Source: Pyrinomonadaceae bacterium | Lineage (GTDB): Bacteria > Acidobacteriota > Blastocatellia > Pyrinomonadales > Pyrinomonadaceae | Direction: 5' to 3' | NCBI GenBank assembly: GCA_036277115.1 | Contig: DASUNM010000027.1 | Span: forward strand, 186,001-250,000 | Length of the DNA: 64,000 bases | Shown: piece by piece, positions 55,337-62,538 of the stretch | Numbering within the stretch: the first letter of the stretch is position 1 | How the letters are laid out: each line of letters starts with the position of its first letter | The notes under the pieces: generated by a model | What the model was told of the DNA's origin: nothing | Database searches by the model: none | Seen by the model: the letters and a program-made list of their open reading frames with translations, nothing else | Translations under genes and position numbers: made by a program

Positions 55337-56338
55337 ATGCGCAACCTGTTTGTTCTTTCCTTCATCATTTTTGGCTTTGCATCGACGGTGGCCGCGCAAC
55401 CCTGCACGTCCGCGACGCCGGAATGCACGCGTTGGGTGAAGCTCGGCGGCGAATCTCGCTCACTCGTTTACAGCAATTATCCGCTGGATAAGAAAAACGA
55501 AAAAATTACGCGGGCGCTGATTGTCGTTCATGGCGCAGGACGTGACGCCGATAATTATTTTCGGACGACGCTGGCGGCCACCTTCCTCGCGAACGCCCTT
55601 GAGAACACGATCGCGATCTCGCCGCGCTTCGCTTCGAACAACGGCGGGTGCCCGGACACGCTGGCGGCGAATGAAGTCAATTGGCCGTGCGGCGGGGACA
55701 GTTGGCGTTCGGGCGGCGTGGCGACCAACAACGGACAACTCACGTCGTATGACTTTATGGACGCGATCGTGCGGGCGCTGACGCGCAAAGAGAACTTTCC
55801 GAACTTAAAATCGATCGTTATCTCCGGCCACTCTGCCGGTGGTCAGTTCGCCACGCGCTACGGGATGGCCAATCAGATTCACGATTCCGCCGGCGTTCCC
55901 ATCACTTACGTTGTTTCGAACCCATCGAGCTATTCGTACCTGGATCCGGAACGGCCTGCCGGAGCGAACAACGAACAGCGGCCATTCGGCGAAGCGCGCA
56001 ACTGCACGACGTACGACAATTGGCCCTATGGGTTTAAGAACCGAACGGGCTATGCCTCGAAGATTCCCGACGATCAGTTGAAGAAACAGATGGCCGCGCG
56101 GCCGATGACTTACTTGTTAGGTGAATTGGATGTTCTGCCGCTCGCCGGGTTTGATTCGTCATGTCCGGCGATGGCGCAGGGCCCGACGCGACTTGCTCGC
56201 GGCCAGGCGTACGCAGCCTACGTGAAAGCGAAATACAACGCCCCGCATCAGGTGGTCGTGGTTCCCCTGTGCGGTCACAACGCGCGCTGCGTGTTTACCT
56301 CAGAAGCTGCATTGCCGGTCTTGTTTCCGAAGATGTAG
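55337..56338 (+). CDS. Secreted alpha/beta-hydrolase
   Basis: 333 residues. Signal peptide FVLSFIIFGFASTVAAQ with the mature protein starting near PCTSATPEC. The nucleophile elbow is VISGHSAGGQFATRYG (Ser about 162); the oxyanion and acid residues are in VVHGAGRDADNYFRT, and the histidine in VPLCGHNARCVFTS. It has several Cys pairs consistent with a periplasmic or extracellular protein. Reaction unknown (lipase/esterase/peptidase-like). Stands alone, followed directly by REP hairpins. Confidence 0.85.
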   Translation: MRNLFVLSFIIFGFASTVAAQPCTSATPECTRWVKLGGESRSLVYSNYPLDKKNEKITRALIVVHGAGRDADNYFRTTLAATFLANALENTIAISPRFASNNGGCPDTLAANEVNWPCGGDSWRSGGVATNNGQLTSYDFMDAIVRALTRKENFPNLKSIVISGHSAGGQFATRYGMANQIHDSAGVPITYVVSNPSSYSYLDPERPAGANNEQRPFGEARNCTTYDNWPYGFKNRTGYASKIPDDQLKKQMAARPMTYLLGELDVLPLAGFDSSCPAMAQGPTRLARGQAYAAYVKAKYNAPHQVVVVPLCGHNARCVFTSEAALPVLFPKM

Positions 56339-56396
56339 GAGCGCCCGCATCGGAGCGCCCGCATCCTTGCGGGCGGTTCGCAGGCATCCTGCCTGC
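56338..56396. repeat. REP hairpins on the 3' side of the RAYT gene
   Basis: GCCCGCA-TCCT-TGCGGGC (56357-56374) and GCAGGCA-TCC-TGCCTGC (56380-56396), both 7-bp stems, preceded by a duplicated GGAGCGCCCGCATC. They lie between the hydrolase stop and the transposase gene. Confidence 0.85.
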
Positions 56397-56400
56397 GCAC

Positions 56401-57005
56401 TCATTTCTTCCGTAACCTAGCACTGCTGAACGGCCAATCCTCCGGACGGTCACAGAGATTCGCTTTGAATGGATTGTTGTCGATGTACGCGACGGTGCTC
56501 GCGAACTGGGTTGGATTCCGAATAAACCGATCGAAGTATTCCTTCTGCCAAAAGCGCCTGGCCCGGTCGAGCATTTTGTTCGCCTCATTCGAAGTAAATG
56601 ATTTGATCGAGTGCATGATTTTCGCCAGACCGTACCCAGCCGCTGGTGTGGCCAAGATGTGCACGTGGTTCCGCATGACAACCCAGGCGGATAATTTGTA
56701 TTTCCTGACGTCGTGAAATAACAGCGCCTTCTCGACCATTTTTGCGACGTCAGGACTCTTTAGGTAGCAACTACCACAGCCCTGATCGAGATAAACTTCA
56801 ATCCTGCGTCGGAATATCGCTGCGGCTTCGCCGCTTTGTTCGAGCTTCAGATCTTGTTTCCAACCAACAATCACGTCGCGCGAAGCGAATCGTAGAGTCT
56901 GAACGTAATGAATTGCGCGAGTTGCCCGCCGTCAAAGTGTGGAAGGTAGCCGCGGCTGTGCCAGCCTAAAGTTGGCGAGGGGTCTAGTGAGAGTTCCGTC
57001 TTCAT
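56401..57005 (-). pseudogene. REP-associated tyrosine transposase (RAYT), frameshifted
   Basis: Two overlapping minus-strand frames together make one Y1/HUH transposase. The N-terminal frame (57005-56871) gives [20 protein letters not shown] then [10 protein letters not shown] and a TGA stop; this is the classic start of RAYT proteins. The second frame (GTG at 56874 to 56401) continues VGWKQDLKL, with the HUH histidines in MRNHVHILATP and the catalytic tyrosine probably in QKEYFDRFIRNP, ending AYIDNNPFKANL. Loss of one C in a CTTCCGCG-type sequence to CTTCGCG (about 56883) would explain the shift. REP hairpins flank both sides. Possibly inactive, or a programmed or assembly frameshift. Confidence 0.88.
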
Positions 57006-57013
57006 ACTTAAAT

Positions 57014-57052
57014 GCGCGCAGGATGCGCGCGACCCGCCCGCAAGATGCGGGC
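57014..57052. repeat. REP hairpins on the 5' side of the RAYT gene
   Basis: GCGCGCA-GGA-TGCGCGC (57014-57030) and GCCCGCA-AGA-TGCGGGC (57036-57052) followed by GCTCC. The second is the same stem as on the other side, in mirror order, so the transposase gene is bracketed by inverted REP pairs. Confidence 0.85.
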
Positions 57053-57057
57053 GCTCC

Positions 57058-57738
57058 TTACGGAGTCGGGGATGGAGTTGCCGGAGCATGTACCCGTGGC
57101 TGCAAGGTCACACTGGTAATCACAATCTTGTCTGCGGGCCGCGGACTTCCTTCCACGGTCGGCGCGCTCATGATGATTTCCGCATTCTTGATCCCGTCAA
57201 CAACTCTTCCGAAAACTGTGTACTGCTTGTCGAAGGCCGGCTGCTTCTTCAGCGTAATAAACCACTGACAATTCGCGCCGTCGATGTCGCCGGTGCGCGC
57301 TGCGCCGAGCGTGCCGCGTTCGTAGGGGATGTCGCTGAATTCAGCCTTTACGTTTGGATAAGGCGAATTACCGGTACCCCACATCGCCGCACTGCCTGTC
57401 TTGGTCAGCGGATCGCCGCCCTGGATAATTCCCAGTTCCTGATCGATGCGATGAATCGCCGTCCCGTCGTAGAACTTTTCGTTGATCAGTCTCTTGAATC
57501 GTTCGACGTGCTGCGGTGCGATATTCGGATAGAGCTCGATCACGATTCGGCCATAGTCGGCAGTCTCGATCACGGCGACTTGTGAGTCGGGTTCGGGTTT
57601 TGCCGACTTAACGTTCGAAGCGGCGCCCGAATTAGCGTTCGAATTCGCGCCGTTAGTGTTTGTCTTTGATTGATGGCAAGCGGTGAGCAAGCCGACAAGT
57701 GCGGCGCAACATACGAAAATAAAAAATCGTCTCGACAA
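57058..57738 (-). CDS. Cyclophilin-type peptidyl-prolyl isomerase, lipoprotein
   Basis: 226 residues. TTG start at 57738 is preferred because GAGGAG lies about 9 bases before it; an upstream in-frame ATG falls in a REP hairpin. The signal peptide ends in a lipobox VGLLTAC, so the mature protein is lipid-anchored. The cyclophilin domain (about 80-220) has [32 protein letters not shown] and [14 protein letters not shown]. Catalyses proline cis-trans isomerisation for periplasmic protein folding. The stop abuts REP DNA. Confidence 0.92.
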   Translation of the reverse strand: MSRRFFIFVCCAALVGLLTACHQSKTNTNGANSNANSGAASNVKSAKPEPDSQVAVIETADYGRIVIELYPNIAPQHVERFKRLINEKFYDGTAIHRIDQELGIIQGGDPLTKTGSAAMWGTGNSPYPNVKAEFSDIPYERGTLGAARTGDIDGANCQWFITLKKQPAFDKQYTVFGRVVDGIKNAEIIMSAPTVEGSPRPADKIVITSVTLQPRVHAPATPSPTP

Positions 57739-57762
57739 TTTGGTTTCTCCTCGACACGGAAA

Positions 57763-57808
57763 GCGGGCAGGATGCCCGCGCACCGCAGGCAGGGATGCCT
57801 GCGCTCCT
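57763..57808. repeat. REP hairpin pair between ppiase and dtd
   Basis: GCGGGCA-GGA-TGCCCGC (57763-57779) and GCAGGCA-GGGA-TGCCTGC (57785-57802) followed by GCTCC, the same composition as the pairs around the RAYT gene. Confidence 0.85.
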
Positions 57809-58256
57809 AAAACAGCTTGTTGCTATCCAACAGAATCGTCACGGGCCCGTCGTTCACCAGTTCAACCTGCATCATAGCCTGAAACTTTCCCGTGGCCACA
57901 TCGTCCACTGTTGCGCGCGCCTGGCGCACAAAGAAATCGTAGAGCGGCTCAGCGATTTCAGGCGACGCTGCTTCTATCCACGACGGCCGCAAACCACGAC
58001 GCACATCGCCGTACAGAGTGAATTGCGAAATTATCAGCAACGCGCCACCCACATCCTTGACTGACAAATTCATCTTGCCCTCTTCATCATCAAAGATGCG
58101 CAGGTTCGCGATTTTATCAACCAGGTATGCTGCTTCGACTTTTGTGTCGTCGCGCGCGATCCCGAGCAGCACGACGAGACCAGTTCCGATCTCGCCAACC
58201 ACCTCACCATCGACTGTAACTTTCGCGCGGGTGACGCGCTGGATCACGGCTCGCAT
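57807..58256 (-). CDS. dtd: D-aminoacyl-tRNA deacylase
   Basis: 149 residues, full length. Removes D-amino acids (and glycine) mischarged on tRNAs. Diagnostic motifs are [18 protein letters not shown] (SQFTLY) and the C-terminal [12 protein letters not shown] (NxGPVT-like), both present. Soluble cytoplasmic dimer. It lies 6 bp upstream of its neighbour DUF4337 on the same strand, probably co-transcribed with it. Confidence 0.95.
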   Translation of the reverse strand: MRAVIQRVTRAKVTVDGEVVGEIGTGLVVLLGIARDDTKVEAAYLVDKIANLRIFDDEEGKMNLSVKDVGGALLIISQFTLYGDVRRGLRPSWIEAASPEIAEPLYDFFVRQARATVDDVATGKFQAMMQVELVNDGPVTILLDSNKLF

Positions 58257-58262
58257 CGGGTT

Positions 58263-58925
58263 CTACAGGAGATTTGGCAGAAGCAGGAAGTAGCCATTAA
58301 TCATCAGGAGCGTGGCCGCGAAACCCGCGATTACCGCAAACTGCAGGATGCGACGCGAAGTTGCGAGGATGGAAACGGATGCCAGCACAATCGCAATTTG
58401 GAACAGGGCCTCGGCAAAATCGAAGTTCGGATCTTTCTTCTGCGCGATCTCACGTTGCGCTTCGAAGTCACGCGCGCGGGCCATTAGCTGTTTGCGCCCT
58501 TCACCCTTCAAAGGGTTACCAGGATCGGCTTTGTCCGGCTCATCGTCATACCGCTCGGCGGTCTTGCGGTACTCATTAATCTTCGTTTCCAGCACCTGGC
58601 GCGCGTCGGCCGGCATATTAGGATTTGTCTTCAATTCAACTTCAAGATCATCCGCCGCAGTACGCACCGTCGTCTGGCGAATCGTCTTCGCTTGATAAAA
58701 GGCCCAGGTGTCGCTGGCGTGAATGTTGTGGGCGATCATGTCTTCAAGGACATTGCCGCCGCCCAGACTCGTAATCGCCAGCAGCATAGCCATGAAGCCT
58801 ATGATCAGGGCGGCCCGCCCCTTAAACTTCTCGTCGCCCTTTTCTTTGGCGTCGACTATTTGCTCGGCTGCGTCACTTGCTTCCATCGTTTTTATTGGTT
58901 CCGTTGTGAATTTTGGTTCGCTCAA
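58263..58925 (-). CDS. DUF4337 family membrane protein
   Basis: 220 residues. One N-terminal membrane helix (FKGRAALIIGFMAMLLAITS, about 34-53), an extracytoplasmic or cytoplasmic helical domain (residues 60-160, e.g. NIHASDTWAFYQAKTIRQTT), and two C-terminal helices (about 172-215). This layout is that of DUF4337, whose function is unknown. Same strand as dtd and SDR genes. Confidence 0.9.
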   Translation of the reverse strand: MSEPKFTTEPIKTMEASDAAEQIVDAKEKGDEKFKGRAALIIGFMAMLLAITSLGGGNVLEDMIAHNIHASDTWAFYQAKTIRQTTVRTAADDLEVELKTNPNMPADARQVLETKINEYRKTAERYDDEPDKADPGNPLKGEGRKQLMARARDFEAQREIAQKKDPNFDFAEALFQIAIVLASVSILATSRRILQFAVIAGFAATLLMINGYFLLLPNLL

Positions 58926-58958
58926 GACCTGACATCAATGCGAACAGAGCTGATGCCA

Positions 58959-59681
58959 TCATTTCTTCGGCGGTTTACTCGGCCGGATTTCGACACGGCT
59001 GACCAGCGAGCGATCGTCGTGGTGTAGCAGATCGAGGACGACGCGCGCGATGTCTTCGGGTTGTAATTGCCAACTCTTCTCAGCGCTGGGTGAGTCGCCG
59101 CCGAACTCAGTGTTCACTGACCCGGGCATGACATAGCTGACTTTGATGTTGTCGTGCCGCACCTCCTGCATCAACGCTTCACTAAAACCGTTCAAGCCAA
59201 ACTTTGAGGCGTTGTAGGCGGCCATGCGTGGATGCGCGTTCACGCCCGCCAGCGAAGAAATGTTGATGATGTAGCCACCACCGCGCCGCTTCATCTCGGG
59301 AATTGCTTCACGGCAACAGTAGAAGACGCCGAAAACATTCGTCTCAAGCACCGCACGGAAATCTTCCGGCGGAGTTTCCTCGACCGGTGTCTTGAAAGTG
59401 CCTATGCCGGCGTTGTTGATGAGAATGTCGAGCCCGCCGAGTTCCTCGATAGTGTGCGCGATCAACCCTTTCACCTGGTCGTAATCGCGAACGTCACACA
59501 CGAATCCGACTGCGCGACCTTTGTTAAGCTGATTCAGTTCGGTGACGGCGTCGTTGAGCTCGGTTGGATGGCGAGCGCTGATGCAGACCGAGACGCCTTC
59601 GCGAATCAATGCTTCCGCGATGCCACGGCCGATGCCTTTAGTGCCGCCGGTGATGACTGCCGTTTTGTTTTTAAGATCCAT
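58959..59681 (-). CDS. Short-chain dehydrogenase/reductase (SDR)
   Basis: 240 residues from MDLKNKTAVITGGTKGIGRG. Classical SDR motifs: TGGTKGIG (cofactor loop), NNAGIG, and the catalytic YNASKFG (Tyr-Lys). NAD(P)H-dependent oxidoreductase of unknown substrate. Further upstream codons lie in the CACAGAG repeat and are rejected. 33 bp upstream of DUF4337. Confidence 0.92.
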   Translation of the reverse strand: MDLKNKTAVITGGTKGIGRGIAEALIREGVSVCISARHPTELNDAVTELNQLNKGRAVGFVCDVRDYDQVKGLIAHTIEELGGLDILINNAGIGTFKTPVEETPPEDFRAVLETNVFGVFYCCREAIPEMKRRGGGYIINISSLAGVNAHPRMAAYNASKFGLNGFSEALMQEVRHDNIKVSYVMPGSVNTEFGGDSPSAEKSWQLQPEDIARVVLDLLHHDDRSLVSRVEIRPSKPPKK

Positions 59682-59688
59682 CCAAGCC

Positions 59689-59780
59689 TTTGTGCCTCGG
59701 TGTGATCTCTGTGTCTCTGTGGTAATCATTCATAACAAGATTTCACCACAGAGGCACAAAGGACTCACAGAGACACAGAG
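59689..59780. repeat. Imperfect inverted repeat, CACAGAGACACAGAG family, copy 2
   Basis: Left CTCTGTGTCTCTGTGGT and right ACCACAGAGGCACAAAG...ACACAGAGA; the right half overlaps the end of gatB by almost nothing and the left half runs to the SDR start. Related to 2457-2560. Confidence 0.6.
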
Positions 59781-59782
59781 AG

Positions 59783-61258
59783 TTATTTAAGTTTTTCCCG
59801 CAGGCGCTCGTTCACAATCTTGGGGTTTGCTTTTCCTTTTGAAGCCTTCATCACCTGCCCGACGAAGAACCCAAACAGACCTTCTTTGCCACCGCGAAAC
59901 TGTTCGACTTGTTTCGGATTGGCCGCGATCACTTCATCGATCACGCCGTCAATTTCGCCGGAATCGCTGACTTGAATCAGTCCGCGCTCTTCGACGATGG
60001 CGGCAGCAGGTTTGCCGGTCGCAAACATCTCAACCAAAACATCCTTGCCCTGCTTCCCACTAATCGTTCCTTCGTCAATCATGCGGACGAGCGCACCGAG
60101 CTCGACGGCCGGAACCGGGGATTTTTCGGCGCTCAAGCCGGCGTTCTCAAGTTCGCGCAGTAACTCAGATCGAATCCAGTTCGTCGTCGCGCGCGCATTA
60201 CCGCCACTCGCTTCGACCGCCGCTTCATAATAATCCGCGAGCGAACGATCGCTTGTGAGTTGGGACGCGTCGGCGAAAGACAAACTGTACTGTTCAGTGA
60301 AGCGCTTCGCGCGCGGCCCTGGTAATTCCGGCATTGAGGCCTGGACCCGATCGATTAACTCACTGCTGACGATAAGCGGCGGCAGATCAGGCTCAGGAAA
60401 ATAACGATAGTCGTGAGCCTCTTCCTTGGAACGCATCGGCCGCGTTTCGTTCGCGCGTTCATCCCACAGACGCGTTTCCTGCCTCAGCTGTCCGCCGGAC
60501 TCGAGCGTCTTGATGTGACGCTCAACTTCGAATTCGATCGCCTTCTGCATGAAACGAACCGAGTTCAGGTTTTTCAGTTCCACTTTCGTGCCGAACGCTT
60601 TGTCGCCTTTGCGACGAATTGAGACGTTCGCTTCGCAGCGGAGGTTTCCCTTCTCCATGTCCGCTTCGGATGCGCCGACCCATTGCAACGCGCGCCGCAC
60701 GTGATTCACGTAATCGTAGGCCTCCCAGGACGAACGGAAGTCGGGCTCAGTGACAATTTCAGCCAGGGGCGTGCCCGCGCGATTCAGATCGATGTAGGAA
60801 TAGCGATCGACGTCCGGCAATCCTTCATGCACGTTCTTGCCCGCGTCTTCTTCAAGGTGCAGCCGAGTGATGCCGACCGTCATCGATTTCCAATCGCGCG
60901 CATGGCCGGCTTCGTCACGTTCAGCCGTCATGATTTCGAGCGTGCCGTTCATTGAGAACGGTTGATCATATTGCGAGATTTGGTAGCCCTTCGGCAGGTC
61001 GGGATAGAAATAATTCTTGCGCGCGAAGATCGAACGTTCCTGAATTTGAAGTCCGAGCGCCAAAGCGGCGCGCGCGCCCAGCTCAATCACCCGCCGATTC
61101 AAAACGGGGAGCGCACCCGGCACACCGAGGCACACCGGACACGTGTTCGCGTTCGGCTCATCGCCGAAGCGCGTCGAGCATCCGCAGAAAATTTTTGATT
61201 CGGTGCTGAGTTGGGCGTGGACTTCCAGCCCGATGATAGTTTCCCAAACGTTAGTCAT
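59783..61258 (-). CDS. gatB: Asp-tRNA(Asn)/Glu-tRNA(Gln) amidotransferase subunit B
   Basis: 491 residues. GatB binds tRNA and carries out amide transfer in the GatCAB complex that makes Gln-tRNA or Asn-tRNA. Signatures: the N-terminal ETIIGLEVHAQLSTESKIFC, the PVCLGVPGALPVLNRR motif, and LPPLIVSSELIDRV; the C-terminal YqeY-like domain follows. A hairpin repeat sits immediately upstream (61260-61331). gatA and gatC are not in the window. Confidence 0.97.
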   Translation of the reverse strand: MTNVWETIIGLEVHAQLSTESKIFCGCSTRFGDEPNANTCPVCLGVPGALPVLNRRVIELGARAALALGLQIQERSIFARKNYFYPDLPKGYQISQYDQPFSMNGTLEIMTAERDEAGHARDWKSMTVGITRLHLEEDAGKNVHEGLPDVDRYSYIDLNRAGTPLAEIVTEPDFRSSWEAYDYVNHVRRALQWVGASEADMEKGNLRCEANVSIRRKGDKAFGTKVELKNLNSVRFMQKAIEFEVERHIKTLESGGQLRQETRLWDERANETRPMRSKEEAHDYRYFPEPDLPPLIVSSELIDRVQASMPELPGPRAKRFTEQYSLSFADASQLTSDRSLADYYEAAVEASGGNARATTNWIRSELLRELENAGLSAEKSPVPAVELGALVRMIDEGTISGKQGKDVLVEMFATGKPAAAIVEERGLIQVSDSGEIDGVIDEVIAANPKQVEQFRGGKEGLFGFFVGQVMKASKGKANPKIVNERLREKLK

Positions 61259-61259
61259 T

Positions 61260-61331
61260 CGTCAGTTGTCCGTTGTCAGTTGTATTCGCTGCCGTTCCTT
61301 TTTACAACTGACCACGGACTACTGACAACTG
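61260..61331. repeat. Inverted repeat, GTCAGTTGTCCG family
   Basis: Left arm GTCAGTTGTCCGTTGTCAGTT and right arm CTGACCACGGACTACTGACA pair with two mismatches over about 24 bp; the left arm starts two bases before the gatB start codon. Confidence 0.75.
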
Positions 61332-61335
61332 GCGA

Positions 61336-62466
61336 TCATGGTTCAAGCCAAATCTGCGGCACGCGCGCATCACGCGCTTCGTTTTCCAACGCTTGCCATT
61401 GCGCCATCAATCCCGCCCGTCGCATCAGCAAATCATCCATGCGACGAGTGAGATCCGCGTGTTGCATCGACTTGTCGGTATCGTAAGGCGCCGTCGGATA
61501 GCCATAGGGATTCTGACCCGGATAACCGTAAGGGCCCTGACCCGGATAGCCATAGGGATTCTGGTTCGGGTATCCGTACGGATTCTGACCTGGATAGCCG
61601 TAAGGATACTGGCCTTGAGGATAGCCGTAAGGGTTTTGTCCCGGATACCCATTTGGATATTGCCCGTTGGGATAACCGTAAGGATATTGCGGCGGTCCGA
61701 AGATCGGCGGAGTTGTCTGAGGGCGACCGCGGCGGCCCCAACGACGATTCCTTGACCACGGATCATAATTGGGCCAGTTCGGATAGACCTGCGTCACGCT
61801 TGGTGCAACGCGCGACGATTCATTAATTTCAGTTAGGCGCGCCCGAACGTAGTCGAGTTGATTATCAACCGTGGCAATCTCAGTGCGCAGTTCGCGGGAG
61901 CGCCCCCGCCAGTAAGATTCTTCGCGCGAGGTGGCCGCCGCCCGATCGCGTAGCCCGGAACGGAAGAGCCTTTCATCTTCTTGCTGGCGCATGCGCGTTT
62001 CGGCGACAGTCGGCAACCCCAATTGCAGACGGCGCTGTTCGTACGCTTGTTCGCTTTCAAGCCGCCGCTGCCGAATCGCAGCAAGGTCGCTGTTAGTCAC
62101 GGTCTTGGTAGCCTGCGGTGCCGGCGCAGAAGGCTCAAGGGTTTGCTGAGCCTGGGCCCGCTGTTGGGCAATCTGACTGCGCTTGAAAAAACTTCCCCAG
62201 GGTTCCTTGTTAGCGCGTTCAGTGGCGCTAATATCAATCAAACTTACCAGTATGGTTTTTGAAAAACCGGGCGAGATTTCATAGGTTAGAGTCGTTCTGG
62301 TGACGGTGAACTCGTCAGGTATTTCCATCCGGTTGCCGTTGCGAAACACGAGGGTGTAAGCGCTGGCCGCAACTGCGAACGTGCAAATCAGCACGCAAAC
62401 AATTCCTGATTTAAAGAGAAGTGAACGCACGGGGACCCCTGTTTCCAACAAACGATGCCTGAGCAT
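61336..62466 (-). CDS. Secreted protein with Tyr/Pro/Gly tandem repeats
   Basis: About 376 residues from MLRHRLLETGVPVRSLLFKS, with AAGGCGG upstream; a GTG at 62430 (after AGGGG) would also give a good signal peptide (SGIVCVLICTFAVAASAYTL). The N-terminal quarter is charged and helical (QQRAQAQQTLEPSAPAPQAT); residues about 258-328 are nine or so copies of a YPYGYPGQNP-type unit (QYPNGYPGQNPYGYP). No anchor. Likely an extracellular or spore-coat-like structural protein; family not recognised. Confidence 0.75.
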   Translation of the reverse strand: MLRHRLLETGVPVRSLLFKSGIVCVLICTFAVAASAYTLVFRNGNRMEIPDEFTVTRTTLTYEISPGFSKTILVSLIDISATERANKEPWGSFFKRSQIAQQRAQAQQTLEPSAPAPQATKTVTNSDLAAIRQRRLESEQAYEQRRLQLGLPTVAETRMRQQEDERLFRSGLRDRAAATSREESYWRGRSRELRTEIATVDNQLDYVRARLTEINESSRVAPSVTQVYPNWPNYDPWSRNRRWGRRGRPQTTPPIFGPPQYPYGYPNGQYPNGYPGQNPYGYPQGQYPYGYPGQNPYGYPNQNPYGYPGQGPYGYPGQNPYGYPTAPYDTDKSMQHADLTRRMDDLLMRRAGLMAQWQALENEARDARVPQIWLEP

Positions 62467-62538
62467 GATAAGTACCGCCTTTCTAACTCCGCCAATTTTG
62501 GGGCCGCCGCACTCAGCCGGACGTTGGTGGATCCGCAA

